From Dietzia massiliensis (GTDB lineage: Bacteria > Actinomycetota > Actinomycetes > Mycobacteriales > Mycobacteriaceae), in assembly GCF_018390595.1 (NCBI RefSeq), contig NZ_JAHBAV010000005.1, positions 28,447 to 92,446 of the forward strand: DNA of 64,000 nucleotides, in the 5' to 3' direction. The position numbers and the translations under genes are program-made. Below, one piece after another: positions 19,062 to 28,912 of this stretch (positions are counted from its first letter, which is position 1; the number at the start of each line of letters is the position of its first letter). Under the pieces are notes generated by a model, which saw only the letters and a list, made by a program, of their open reading frames with translations, had not been told where the DNA came from and made no database searches.

Positions 19062-19852
19062 TTGTTCTCGCCCGTCCTCTCGGATCGCTTGTCTCGTTTG
19101 TCCAAGTTCTGGCCCGTCTTGACGAACTCGTCGCGGTGCTCGTCGGCCACGCCGGCGAGGTTGAGTTCGAACGTGAAACCCTGCTCCATGCGATACGAGG
19201 ACTTCACGTCGACCGGGTCGATGTGGTTGATGGCTTCCTTGGCCGCCCGGATGACCCGCGTGTCCTTGGCCGCGATGGTCTCCGCGAGGTCGCGTGCCGC
19301 GGCGTCCAGCTGGTCGCGCGGCACGACGTCGTAGACCGTCCCCCACGAGTGCAGCTGCTGCGCGGTGACGTTGCGGGAGGTGTAGTACAGGGTGCGCAGC
19401 ATGTGCGGGGGGACCATGCGCGACAGGTGGGTGGCGGCACCGAGCGCTCCGCGGTCCACCTCCGGCAGGCCGAACACGGCGTCGTCGGAGGCGACGATGC
19501 AGTCCGCGTTGCCGACCAGACCGATCCCGCCGCCGACGCAGAAGCCGTTGACTGCGGCGATCACGGGGACCGCGCACTCGTAGACGGCGTTGAAGGCCAC
19601 GTAGCAGCCACGGTTGGCGGCGAGCAGGTGGTCGAAGCCCTCGAAGTCCTGCATCTCCTTGATGTCCACGCCGGCGTTGAACCCGCGGCCCTCGGCCCGG
19701 AGGATCACGACGTGGACGTCGGGGTCGCGGCCCGCGGCGAGGATCTGCTCGCCGAGTTCGAACCATCCCGCTGACGGGATGGCGTTGACAGGGGGGTAGT
19801 CGACCGTGACGGTGGCTATCCCGTCCGCACCCTTGTCGACGTTGATGCCCAT
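19058..19852 (-). CDS. echA20: EchA20-like ring-D-opening hydrolase (crotonase fold)
   Basis: Crotonase-fold enzyme of 264 residues. EchA20 hydrolyses the fused-ring HIEC-CoA, opening ring D, just before IpdAB. The protein shows FNAGVDIKEMQDF and CVGGGIGLVGNADCIVASDD, then FGLPEVDRGALGAATHL. It lacks the paired glutamates of enoyl-CoA hydratases, as expected for EchA20. The ATG at 19852 has GGAAGGAG about six bases upstream. The frame is open much further upstream but that crosses the operator and the divergent SDR gene. First gene of the operon with ipdA, ipdB, ipdC. Confidence 0.88.
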   Translation of the reverse strand: MGINVDKGADGIATVTVDYPPVNAIPSAGWFELGEQILAAGRDPDVHVVILRAEGRGFNAGVDIKEMQDFEGFDHLLAANRGCYVAFNAVYECAVPVIAAVNGFCVGGGIGLVGNADCIVASDDAVFGLPEVDRGALGAATHLSRMVPPHMLRTLYYTSRNVTAQQLHSWGTVYDVVPRDQLDAAARDLAETIAAKDTRVIRAAKEAINHIDPVDVKSSYRMEQGFTFELNLAGVADEHRDEFVKTGQNLDKRDKRSERTGENK

Positions 19853-19898
19853 GGAGCTCCTTCCGACGCCACCGCCGTCGGGGACGGCACAGTGACTA

Positions 19899-19912
19899 AC
19901 CAAACGCTTGCT
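19899..19912. promoter_or_regulatory. KstR2-type operator, divergent, one mismatch
   Basis: On the minus strand AGCAAGCGTTTGGT differs from AnCAAGnnCTTGnT at one base (T for C in the second half). It lies between echA20 and the Rv3549c-like SDR. A TAGACT hexamer ends seven bases before the SDR ATG. It is the weakest of the five sites. Confidence 0.75.
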
Positions 19913-19928
19913 TGGTAGACTAGCACGC

Positions 19929-20702
19929 ATGACGAACATCGATCTGGGTCTGGCGGGGAAGGTCGTCCTCGTCACGGGGGGCGTACGCGGCGTGGGCGCC
20001 GGCATCAGCACGGTCTTCCGGGAGGCCGGCGCGGTGGTCGTCACCTGCGCGCGTCGGCCCGCCGATGAAGGTTCCGACGTGGCCGACCTGGAGTTCCACT
20101 CGGTCGATCTCCGCGACGCCGAGGCGGTGCGCGCGATGATCGACGGCATCGTCGCCGACCACGGACGGCTCGAGGTGGTGGTGAACAACGCCGGGGGCGC
20201 ACCGTTCGCCCTGGCGGCGGAGGCCAGCGCCAACTTCCACGCCAAGATCGTCGCCCTCAACCTGCTGTCGGCCTTGACCGTGGCGCAAGAGGCCAACCGG
20301 GTCATGCAGCCGACCGGTGGGGCGATCATCAACATCTCGTCCGTCTCGGGCCACCGGCCATCACCGGGCACCGCGTCGTACGGGGCGGCCAAGGCCGGCG
20401 TCGACTCGCTCACGCAGTCACTCGCGGTGGAGTGGGCGCCCGCGGTCCGGATCAACTCCGTGGTGGTGGGCCCGGTCAAAACCGAACTGGCCGAGATGCA
20501 CTACGGGGACTCCGACGGCGTGGCGGCCGTCGACGCGACGATCCCGATGGGCCGGATGGCGGACCCGCGGGACGTCGGCCAGGCCGCGGCATTCCTGGCC
20601 TCGCCTCTGGCCGCGTACATCACCGGGGCCGAGTTGCTGGTCCACGGCGGCGGCGAGAAGCCCGCGTTCCTCTCGGCGTCCACCGCCGACAACAAGCACT
20701 GA
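19929..20702 (+). CDS. SDR family oxidoreductase (Rv3549c-like)
   Basis: SDR of 257 residues with VLVTGGVRGVGAGISTVF, NNAGGAP, and NISSVSGHRPSPGTASYGAAK carrying Ser, Tyr and Lys. All catalytic positions are intact. The ATG at 19929 is preceded by a -10-like TAGACT and no clear ribosome-binding site, suggesting a leaderless mRNA. Synteny places it as the Rv3549c counterpart, required or induced for HIP growth; substrate unassigned. The next SDR begins 25 bp downstream with its own AAGGAG. Confidence 0.83.
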   Translation: MTNIDLGLAGKVVLVTGGVRGVGAGISTVFREAGAVVVTCARRPADEGSDVADLEFHSVDLRDAEAVRAMIDGIVADHGRLEVVVNNAGGAPFALAAEASANFHAKIVALNLLSALTVAQEANRVMQPTGGAIINISSVSGHRPSPGTASYGAAKAGVDSLTQSLAVEWAPAVRINSVVVGPVKTELAEMHYGDSDGVAAVDATIPMGRMADPRDVGQAAAFLASPLAAYITGAELLVHGGGEKPAFLSASTADNKH

Positions 20703-20727
20703 CCACCCACGAACAAGGAGAACAACC

Positions 20728-21645
20728 ATGGGAATCTGCGACGGACGCGTCGTCATCGTCACCGGCGCCGGCCGCGGGATCGGCCGCGAGCACGCGCTGG
20801 CCTTCGCCGCCGAGGGCGCCAAGGTCGTGGTCAACGACCTCGGGGCGGGCCTGGACGGCTCGAACGTCGGGGAGTCCCCGGCCGAGCAGGTTGTCGCGGA
20901 GATCAAGGCCGCCGGCGGCGACGCCGTGGTCAACGGGAACGACATCTCCTCGTGGGAGGGGGCCCGCGAGCTCGTCCAGCAGGCCATCGACACCTTCGGA
21001 GGGCTCGACGTCCTGGTGAACAATGCCGGCTTCCTGCGCGACAAGATGCTCGTCGGCATGGGGGAGCAGGACTGGGACAACGTGATCAACGTCCACCTCA
21101 AGGGCCACTTCGCGCCGCTTCGGCACGCCGCCGAGTACTGGCGCGCCGAGTCCAAGGCCGGTCGCCCGCGCCAGGCCCGGGTCATCAACACCTCGTCCGG
21201 CGCCGGACTGTTCGGATCGGTAGGACAGGGCAACTACGCCACGGCCAAGGCCGGCATCGCGCTGCTGACCATCCAGACCGCCGCCGAGATGAAGGGCTAC
21301 GGGGTCACCGCCAACGCCATCGCTCCGGCCGCGCGGACCCGCATGACCACCTCCGCGGGGGAGGGAATGGCCTCGCAGATGGCCGCGCCCGAGGACGGGT
21401 CCTTCGACGCAATGGACCCCGCCAACATCTCGCCGCTGGTCGTGTGGCTGGGCTCCGAGGAGTCGGCGCAGGTGACCGGTCGGGTGTTCGAGGTCGAGGG
21501 CGGCAAGGTCACCGTCTGCGACGGGTGGCAGCGTGCCGCGTCCGAGGACAAGGGTGCGAAGTGGGATCCCGCGGAGCTCGGCGCTGTTGTTCCGCGGTTG
21601 CTGGCGGAGTCTCCCGCGCCGGTGCCGGTGTACGGCGCCCGCTGA
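20728..21645 (+). CDS. SDR family oxidoreductase (Rv3548c-like)
   Basis: SDR of 305 residues of the HSD4-like class: IVTGAGRGIGREHALAFA, the NNAGFLRDKML segment, and SSGAGLFGSVGQGNYATAK with Ser, Tyr and Lys. The C-terminal extension (EGGKVTVCDGWQRAASEDKG and on) is characteristic of the peroxisomal multifunctional enzyme type 2 dehydrogenase family. AAGGAG precedes the ATG by seven bases. It is a close paralogue of the ChsB1-like gene at 51203, from which it differs in regulation (KstR2-type versus KstR-type operator). Probably a 3-hydroxyacyl-CoA dehydrogenase on a ring C/D intermediate. Confidence 0.85.
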   Translation: MGICDGRVVIVTGAGRGIGREHALAFAAEGAKVVVNDLGAGLDGSNVGESPAEQVVAEIKAAGGDAVVNGNDISSWEGARELVQQAIDTFGGLDVLVNNAGFLRDKMLVGMGEQDWDNVINVHLKGHFAPLRHAAEYWRAESKAGRPRQARVINTSSGAGLFGSVGQGNYATAKAGIALLTIQTAAEMKGYGVTANAIAPAARTRMTTSAGEGMASQMAAPEDGSFDAMDPANISPLVVWLGSEESAQVTGRVFEVEGGKVTVCDGWQRAASEDKGAKWDPAELGAVVPRLLAESPAPVPVYGAR

Positions 21646-21670
21646 CGCCAGTCGCAGGGGACCGGGCACG

Positions 21671-21705
21671 AGAGAGCCCCGCACCGTCACGGTGCGGGGC
21701 TCTCT
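21671..21705. terminator. Strong bidirectional hairpin
   Basis: Perfect 17-base arms (AGAGAGCCCCGCACCGT and its complement) around a single central base, followed by CGTCTGTCT. It separates the convergent SDR operon and the repeat-protein gene. Confidence 0.85.
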
Positions 21706-21755
21706 CGTCTGTCTACGGGCCTCTGTCTACGGCCTCGTTGAGGGGCTGACGCGAC

Positions 21756-23272
21756 TCAGCTGCCGGGAGTGCAGCGCTGGGCGTCCGCGGATCCGAGTGC
21801 TCCCAGCTGGTCTACCTGCGCCGACGGCAGGTCGCAGAGGGTCGGCAGCGGCGGGAGGGCGACGCCCCCGGTCGCGGTGGCGGTGGCGATGGCGGCGCCG
21901 CCGCCGGCGACCGTTGTCACCGCGAGCACGGGCAGGAGGCTGCCGCCCGCCTCCATGGAGGCGGCGGTACCCATCGTGGAACCGAGGTTGGTGGAGGTGG
22001 TTCCCTGCGTGGAGCCGTTGGCCAGTGATCCCGTGAACGCGGTGAGCGACCCGTTGACCGTGGTCAGCTCCTCGACCGAACCGAGGAGCACGTCGGCGCC
22101 ACCGCCGGCCGAGCCGTTGATGGTGTCCGAGCTCTGCCCGGTCGATCCGCCATTGCCCGAGATCGAGCCGGAGATGTCGGACATCGAACCCGCGAGCGCC
22201 GGCAGGACGCCGCCCTCGGCGATGGAGCCGATGATCGGCGACAGTGCACCGCCGTCGGTGATCGACCCGCCCACCGGTTCGGTGATCTCGTTGGCGGAGC
22301 CGTTGGTCAGCGAGCCCTGCAGTCCCTTACCGACGAGCACGGCGGAGCCGCCGATGCCCTCGGTCGACCCGTCCGGGAACTCGGCCGACAGGGCCGGCAG
22401 CTCGGCGGAGCCACCCAGCAGGTTGAGCTCGGTGGACAGCGGCTCCATGCCGACGGAGGTGATCAGCGGGGTCATGCCGGTCGACCCGGTCAGCGGAGCG
22501 AGATCCGACGACCCGCCGAGCAGGTCGGTGGACAGCGGCGCCATGTCGTCGGAGCCCGTGGCGATGAGCTCGGTCGAGAGCGGCTGCATTCCGTCCGAGC
22601 CCGTGTTGATGAGGTCGACGGACAGGACCAGCGGCGTGGTGGCCGTGGAGCCGCCGGTGAGATCCACCGACAGGGCGAGCGGGGTCTCAGCGGTCGAACC
22701 GGTGGTGATGAGGTCCGCAGACAGGGGGTGTTGGCCGTCGAGCCACCGATGAGCTCGGTGGACAGCGGCTGCATCCCGTCCGAGCCCGTGGCGAACAGAT
22801 CCGTGGACAGCGGCCCGAGGTTGTCCGAGCCCACGTCGCCGATGACGTCGGTGGACAGGGTGAGGGTGCTGAGCGAACCCTCCAGGCCCGGCAGCTGAGC
22901 GGACCCGGCGAGCGGCGCCGTGCTGAGCGCGGGCAGGTCCGAGGACCCGCCGAGCGGGTCGGTGCTGAGCGTGGGTTCCGAGGAGGTGAAAGCCTGAGAG
23001 CCGGCGAGCGGCTCCAGATCCGACGAGCCGGGGATGGCGCCCTCGGTGAGGTCCGAGGATCCGGCCAGTGGGTTCAAGCCCGCGGAGTCCGTGGGAAGGC
23101 CGGCCGAGTCGGTGGGGAGCCCGCCCCCCGCGGAGCCGGACTGGAGGAGCTCGCCGAGCACGCTGGTGACGCTGGCGGAGTCGATGATCTGTGCGTTGGC
23201 GACGCCGTTCGTGCCGGCCGCGGCCAGCGCCACGGATGCCGCGACCGCGGCAACCTTGGTGGACTTGTTCAT
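21756..23272 (-). pseudogene. Gly/Ser-repeat secreted protein, split by an apparent frameshift
   Basis: As given, the gene is in two frames. The first (from ATG 23272, AAGG upstream) encodes a signal peptide (NKSTKVAAVAASVALAAAG then ANAQ) and repeats, but loses frame at a five-G run, 22724-22728. The same repeat pattern continues in another frame to the stop at 21756. The join would read GGSTANTPLSADLITTGS if one base were restored. The intact protein would be about 505 residues. The middle is built from units of about 15-16 residues such as GSDGMQPLSTELI, variably ending in GGS or TGS. A Thr/Gly/Ser-rich part, a hydrophobic stretch (LLPVLAVTTVAGGGAAIATA) and a C-terminal segment with two Cys follow. 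No family recognised. It may be a true pseudogene, a sequence error, or a switchable surface protein. Confidence 0.65.
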
Positions 23273-23526
23273 AAAAGTGCCTTCCCCTGAGAGCTGCCCG
23301 CCGACGAGATGGCGAGACGACGTTCGCGCAGGTCCCACGCGATTCCAAAAGTTAGAGTCCCTTAAGCCTCAGTGCAAGCCAAGGTTTTACCCAGGAAGCG
23401 ATAAAGATGTGCTTCCTGTTATCTAAAGGTACCGGTGAGGCGGTTCGGAAGCGCACAAAGCATGGGAGCGTCCTTAACTTCCCGGTCCGCGACGGCAGGC
23501 AGGGGGGAGACGACCACGGCAAAGCG
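23273..23526. other. Intergenic region upstream of the repeat-protein gene
   Basis: About 250 bp of lower GC than its surroundings, with stretches such as AAAGTTAGAGTCCCTTAAG and CGATAAAGATGTGC. It probably holds the promoter of the repeat-protein gene on the minus strand. I see no convincing gene, operator or RNA. Confidence 0.4.
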
Positions 23527-23553
23527 GCCGGGCCTCTCGAGGGGAGGCCCGGC
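23527..23553. terminator. Hairpin terminator of the fadA5 operon
   Basis: GCCGGGCCTC pairs perfectly with GAGGCCCGGC across a seven-base loop, starting 20 bp after the stop of the ddn-like gene on the minus strand. Confidence 0.75.
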
Positions 23554-23573
23554 TGCTGGTGGGGACTGAACGC

Positions 23574-24077
23574 TCAGTGGACGGGTTCGCAGATGATGAC
23601 CGGGATGACCCGGCTCGTGTTGGCCTGGTAGTCGGCGAAGTCCGCGTAACGCTCGACGAGCCTCGGCCAGAGCTCGGCCCGCTCGGCCGATGTGGCCTCT
23701 CTCGCCGTCATCGCCCGGCTACGGCGACCCACCTGGACGGTGACGGCCGGGTCGGCGAGAACATTGAGGTACCACTGAGGGTGCTTGGGCAGCCCGCCCT
23801 GGGAGGCGACGAGCAATACCCGGTCGCCGTCGGGGAAGTGCAGCAGTGGGACGGTCCGGGGCTCGCCGGATTTGCGGCCCGTGGTCGTGAGCAGGCACAC
23901 GGGGACCGGCGCGCGGAGCGCCGACCCCACCCGCCACGACCCACCGAGCCGTCCACCGGAGACCCGGTAGGCCCACGTGTTGACCCGCGACATCACCTTG
24001 ATGACGCCGACGACCCACGGCGCGCCACGCCGCGGGTCGTCGACCCCTGTCTCGGGGCGGGAGTGGTGCTCGGTCAC
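23574..24077 (-). CDS. F420-dependent nitroreductase family protein (Ddn-like)
   Basis: Protein of 167 residues in the deazaflavin-dependent nitroreductase family: LLTTTGRKSGEPRTVPLLHF, VLLVASQGGLPKHPQWYLNV, and a C-terminal DFADYQANTSRVIPVIIC. These motifs bind F420H2 in Ddn. The GTG start at 24077 overlaps the previous stop (GTGA). Gene order fadA5, GNAT-like, ddn-like parallels Rv3546-Rv3547, so this is probably the Ddn orthologue, with menaquinone or an enone as candidate natural substrate. It lies in the fadA5 operon and so is expected to be under KstR-type control. Confidence 0.85.
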   Translation of the reverse strand: MTEHHSRPETGVDDPRRGAPWVVGVIKVMSRVNTWAYRVSGGRLGGSWRVGSALRAPVPVCLLTTTGRKSGEPRTVPLLHFPDGDRVLLVASQGGLPKHPQWYLNVLADPAVTVQVGRRSRAMTAREATSAERAELWPRLVERYADFADYQANTSRVIPVIICEPVH

Positions 24078-24658
24078 TTGTTCGCGGACAGGGGAGCGCG
24101 GACGATCACGTGCTTGCCGGGGAAGAACGCCGCCAGTTCGCGGCGGCTCTCCTTGAGCGACCGGAGGCCGAAGCCCTTCTTGCGCTCTTCGGGCCGGATC
24201 CAGATGGCCACGTCGACGTCGCCGTCGTTGATCTGCTCGCCGAAGACGAGGCCGACAAGGGCGTCGCGTTCGGTGTCGACGGCGACGAACCACATAGCGG
24301 ATTCAGCCTCGATGCGGTCCAGGCCGTCCCGGAGCTCCTGCTCGGTCTTCTCACGGTCCCAGGCGCCTCCGGTCGCGGACGTGGAGTCCGACGAGCGAGA
24401 GTGATAGAGCGCGGTGTGGTCCTCGGACTCGGTGAACGGGCGGAGCGCGAAACCCCGCCCGGCCTCCCCGTCGGGCGCGCCGGTCGCGGAACCGGTGAAC
24501 GCCTCGAGGGGGGCCTTGAGTACCTGTCGCGCCTCGTCGGCGGACACGGACAGCAGGCTCGCGACCGCCCCCACCGCGTCCTCGGGGCCGTCGGCCGACG
24601 ACACCGCGGCGAAGATCTCCCGCCGCCGGCTCGTCGCCATCTGGATGACGTCGCTCAT
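24074..24658 (-). CDS. GNAT-fold-like protein with GyrA-like N-terminal segment
   Basis: Protein of 194 residues between fadA5 and the ddn-like gene. The C-terminal half resembles a compact acetyltransferase-like domain: WFVAVDTERDALVGLVFGEQ, VDVAIWIRPEERKKGFG, then a helix. The usual GNAT acetyl-CoA loop (QxxGxG/A) is not clear; KKGFGLRSLKES is the closest. The N-terminal segment (RRREIFAAVSSADGPEDAVG then ASLLSVSADEARQVLKAP) looks like a small helical bundle reminiscent of a DNA gyrase A piece and of some actinobacterial hypotheticals. The ATG at 24658 follows the fadA5 stop by one base. Function unknown; an acyltransferase or protein-modifying role is speculative. Confidence 0.6.
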   Translation of the reverse strand: MSDVIQMATSRRREIFAAVSSADGPEDAVGAVASLLSVSADEARQVLKAPLEAFTGSATGAPDGEAGRGFALRPFTESEDHTALYHSRSSDSTSATGGAWDREKTEQELRDGLDRIEAESAMWFVAVDTERDALVGLVFGEQINDGDVDVAIWIRPEERKKGFGLRSLKESRRELAAFFPGKHVIVRAPLSANK

Positions 24659-24659
24659 G

Positions 24660-25910
<1,251 letters not shown>

Positions 25911-25992
25911 TTACAGCCCGGGCGAGGGGTTCGCAGTATCCGGGTTGTGGGAGTGAACACCTGACGCAAACCGACGCGGCCAAGGAGTGCCA

Positions 25993-27237
25993 GTGCAGCC
26001 AGTCACCATTCCCGAGGGGTTCGACTTCACCGACCCGGAGCTCTACCAGAGGCGACTTCCGCATCCGGAGTGGATGCACCTGCGGCAGACCGAGCCGATC
26101 TGGTGGTGCGCCAACGAGCCGGGTGCGGACGGGTACGACGACGAGGGCTACTGGGTCGTCACCAAGCACGCGGACGTGAAGGAGATCTCCCGGCGCACAA
26201 ACGAGGTCTTCTCCACCTGGGAGAACACCGCCATCCCGCGCTTCGCGCCCGGGACCGAGCGCGAGATCGTCGAGATGACGCGTTTCCTGTTCATCAACCA
26301 GGACGGCGACGAGCACAAGAAGTACCGCCGCATCATCTCCAAGGGGTTCACCCCGCGGAACATCGAGAAGATGCGTGAGAACCTCGCCGAGAAGGCGCGG
26401 AGCATCGTGGAGACCGCCGCGGCCAAGGGCGGGGGAGACTTCATCACCGAGGTGGCCTCCGAGCTACCGCTGCAGGCCATCGCCGAGCTCATCGGTATCC
26501 CGCAGGAGGACCGCCACCAGATCTTCGAGTGGTCCAACAAGATGACCAGCTACGACATCCCGGAACTGGCGGACGAGTCCAACGCCGCCAACGCCGAGAT
26601 CCTCGGCTACGCCATGGAGTTGGCCGCCAAGCGCGAGGTCGACCCGCGGGACGACCTGGTGACCAAGCTGGTCCAGGCCGACGTCGACGGCGAGAAGCTC
26701 TCCGCGGACGAGTTCGGCTGGTTCGTGGTGCTGCTCGCGGTGGCCGGCAACGAGACCACCCGTAACGCCACGACCCACGGCATGATCGCGTTCCTGGAGA
26801 ACCCGGACCAGTGGGAGCTGTTCAAGGCCGAGCGCCCGGAGACCACCTACGACGAGATCCTCCGCTGGGCCTCGCCGATCTCCTCGTTCCAGCGCACCGC
26901 CACGGAGGATGTCGAGATCGGCGGCGTGACCATGAAGAAGGGCGACCGCGCCGCGATCATGTACGGCTCGGCGAACTTCGACGAGGACGTCTTCGAGGAC
27001 CCGTTCAGCTTCAACATCCTGCGCGACCCGAACCCGCACCTGACGTTCGGCGGTAACGGCCCGCACTACTGCATCGGCGCCAACCTGGCGAAGCTGCAGA
27101 TCGAGCTGATCTTCAACGCGATCGCGGACCACATGCCCGACATCACCTCGATGGGCGACGCGACCCGCCTGCGCTCGGGCTGGCTCAACGCCATCCAGGA
27201 CTGGAAGGTCGACTTCAAGTGCCCGGTCATGCACTGA
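25993..27237 (+). CDS. cyp125: Cytochrome P450 CYP125-like (steroid C26/C27 hydroxylase)
   Basis: Soluble bacterial P450 of 414 residues. CYP125 oxidises the terminal methyl of cholest-4-en-3-one to the acid, the first step of side-chain breakdown. Visible motifs are the I-helix AGNETTRN (residues 251-258), the K-helix EILR (288-291) and the heme loop FGGNGPHYCIGA with Cys360. The segment FINQDGDEHKKYRRIISKGF is typical of CYP125/142. I chose the second GTG (25993): AAGGAG at 25982-25987 overlaps the first GTG at 25987. The only ferredoxin in the window (51001) is the likely electron donor. Confidence 0.9.
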   Translation: MQPVTIPEGFDFTDPELYQRRLPHPEWMHLRQTEPIWWCANEPGADGYDDEGYWVVTKHADVKEISRRTNEVFSTWENTAIPRFAPGTEREIVEMTRFLFINQDGDEHKKYRRIISKGFTPRNIEKMRENLAEKARSIVETAAAKGGGDFITEVASELPLQAIAELIGIPQEDRHQIFEWSNKMTSYDIPELADESNAANAEILGYAMELAAKREVDPRDDLVTKLVQADVDGEKLSADEFGWFVVLLAVAGNETTRNATTHGMIAFLENPDQWELFKAERPETTYDEILRWASPISSFQRTATEDVEIGGVTMKKGDRAAIMYGSANFDEDVFEDPFSFNILRDPNPHLTFGGNGPHYCIGANLAKLQIELIFNAIADHMPDITSMGDATRLRSGWLNAIQDWKVDFKCPVMH

Positions 27238-27356
27238 GCTGACACCGCACCCACGGCCGCGCACCCTGCAGTGGTCGAGCAGCCCCGATCTCGCCTGTTG
27301 TCGCAGGCCGGACCGGGGCTGACGTGTTTCCGGGGTCGCCCTCGCACGGGGGGCAG

Positions 27357-27380
27357 ACGCTCCCGCGGAGGTGGGAGCGT
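27357..27380. terminator. Possible terminator after cyp125
   Basis: ACGCTCCC pairs perfectly with GGGAGCGT across eight bases. It lies in the 249-bp gap between the convergent cyp125 and F420-oxidoreductase genes, in which I see no gene. Confidence 0.5.
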
Positions 27381-27486
27381 ACGCGGCGAAGGAAGCGTCC
27401 ATGAGCGGGACCCGCTGTCCGAACTCGGGCGGTACCAGGACATCGCTGCGCACGAGCCCGCCTGTGCGGCACCGCAGGGCCGGGTG

Positions 27487-28392
27487 TCAGCCGGTGAGGC
27501 CGTACTTCTCGCCGAAGCGGTGGAGCGCATCGATTTTCTGCTGGGCCGTGGCGTCATAACCGAGGCCCTCGATCATCCACGGCATCACGATGATGTCCGT
27601 GACCCCGGCCTCGGCCAGCTCGGTGAACCCGCGGGTGCCGAACTTGTCCAGGCAGACCACCTGGATGGCGAAGGGTTTGCCGTCGCCGCGGTCGGCGAGC
27701 GAGCGGCCGCTGTCTTCGAGCAACTCGCCCAGGCGCGTGACGGTGGCCGCGATCTCGTCGAACTTCATCATCGCGCTGGTCCAGCCCTGGCCGATCCGCG
27801 CCGCCCGCTTGAGGGCGATCTCGGTGTGGCCGCCCACGTAGAACGGCACCAGCTCGCCAGGGGCCGGGGTGAAGATGAGCTCGTCGAAGTCGAAGTGGTC
27901 GCCGTGGAACTCCATCCACTCGCCCTTCAGCGCCTCGCGCATGATGGCCAGCGACTCGTCGGTGCGCTTGCCTCGGCCCTTGAACGGGGCGCCGCACCAC
28001 TCGAACTCGTTGGGATCCCACCCGATCCCCACGCCCAGGTCGAGCCGGTTGCCGGTGAGCAGTGCGACCGAGGCGACCTGGCGGGTCAGCAGCAGCGGGT
28101 TACGGGGCCCGACCTTGAGGACCTGCGGAGAGAACCGGATGGTCGAGGTGGCCCCGCCCATGGCGGCGGAAGCGATCAGCGGCTCGACCCACTGCGTGTT
28201 CTCGTCCCACATCCGCGAGCCGTCCGGCGTGTACGGGTAGTCCTTGTCCTGTCGACGCGGATGGAACAGAGAATCAGGCAGCACGATCCGGTCGAAACCG
28301 GCGGCCTCGGCGCCGCGGGCGATCGAGATGTACTGGTCGACGGGGGAGAAGGAGACGGGGACGGAGAACTCGACGTCCACAACGCGTGCCAT
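27487..28392 (-). CDS. LLM-class F420-dependent oxidoreductase
   Basis: Luciferase-like monooxygenase-fold protein of 301 residues: AEAAGFDRIVLPDSLF, RFSPQVLKVGPRNPLLLTRQ, NRLDLGVGIGWDPNEF and a C-terminal TDIIVMPWMIEG. The LGVGIGWDPNEF motif is typical of actinobacterial F420-dependent enzymes. It is the last gene of the operon DUF35-ltp4-ltp3-NTF2-like-LLM, downstream of the KstR-type site at 32238, and is therefore a candidate redox enzyme in sterol side-chain breakdown. F420 use is known of the subfamily, not shown here. A second LLM gene at 32319 belongs to a different branch. Confidence 0.82.
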   Translation of the reverse strand: MARVVDVEFSVPVSFSPVDQYISIARGAEAAGFDRIVLPDSLFHPRRQDKDYPYTPDGSRMWDENTQWVEPLIASAAMGGATSTIRFSPQVLKVGPRNPLLLTRQVASVALLTGNRLDLGVGIGWDPNEFEWCGAPFKGRGKRTDESLAIMREALKGEWMEFHGDHFDFDELIFTPAPGELVPFYVGGHTEIALKRAARIGQGWTSAMMKFDEIAATVTRLGELLEDSGRSLADRGDGKPFAIQVVCLDKFGTRGFTELAEAGVTDIIVMPWMIEGLGYDATAQQKIDALHRFGEKYGLTG

Positions 28393-28393
28393 G

Positions 28394-28912
28394 TCAGGTG
28401 TCCTTCCGGAGAGCGCCGGCGATGGCCGCCCTGTCGTCGTCGGTCAGCGGCCGCAGGCCAGAGGTCAGCGCGACGTCCTGCTCCCAGAAGGCGCGGAGGG
28501 AGACCAGGCGGCCGTCGGAGTCAACGCGGTAGTCCACGCCGATGTCGATCTCCATGATGTTCTCGCCCATATGCGTGCGCATGGTGCCGATGCACAGTAG
28601 TTCGTCGCCGGCGGCGATCCCGCGGTCGAAGCGGAACTCGATGTGGTCCGGAGTGGCAACGGCCTTCTCCCAGAACTCCAACAGCCGCTCGGTACCGCGG
28701 TGGCCGATGCCCTCGGCGTCGAACATCGACGGACCGACGGGGTCCTCGATGCAACCCTCGGGCGACCATCCGGCGATCCAGGCGTCACGGTCACCGGCGT
28801 TGGTCGCGGCCCACGATCGGCGGGCGGCGGCGTAGGCCGGACTCGCCAGGGCGGCCTCGCTCAACTCGAGCGGCCGGTACTGGCCGGTCTCGTCCAGGTA
28901 GGGGTTGTTCAT
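28394..28912 (-). CDS. NTF2/SnoaL-like domain protein
   Basis: Protein of 172 residues with a cone-shaped NTF2-like fold signature: AATNAGDRDAWIAGWSPEGC, EDPVGPSMFDAEGIGHRG, and strands ending in RVDSDGRLVSLRAFWEQD. This fold includes ketosteroid isomerase and small hydratases. Residues typical of KSI (Tyr14, Asp38, Asp99) cannot be mapped with certainty. The ATG at 28912 overlaps the ltp3 stop (TGATG); a GTG three bases earlier (28915) is equally placed. It sits between ltp3 and the LLM oxidoreductase in the operon, suggesting an isomerase, hydratase or aldolase helper role on a sterol thioester. Substrate unknown. Confidence 0.75.
   Translation of the reverse strand: MNNPYLDETGQYRPLELSEAALASPAYAAARRSWAATNAGDRDAWIAGWSPEGCIEDPVGPSMFDAEGIGHRGTERLLEFWEKAVATPDHIEFRFDRGIAAGDELLCIGTMRTHMGENIMEIDIGVDYRVDSDGRLVSLRAFWEQDVALTSGLRPLTDDDRAAIAGALRKDT

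Noticed and set aside
22380..22860. Repeats considered as a CRISPR or VNTR outside genes
   Set aside because: The units are in phase with codons and encode a regular GS-rich protein repeat; there are no constant repeats with unique spacers.
23407..23631. Short plus-strand open frame in the AT-richer gap
   Set aside because: No ribosome-binding site or family, overlaps a hairpin and the end of the ddn-like gene.
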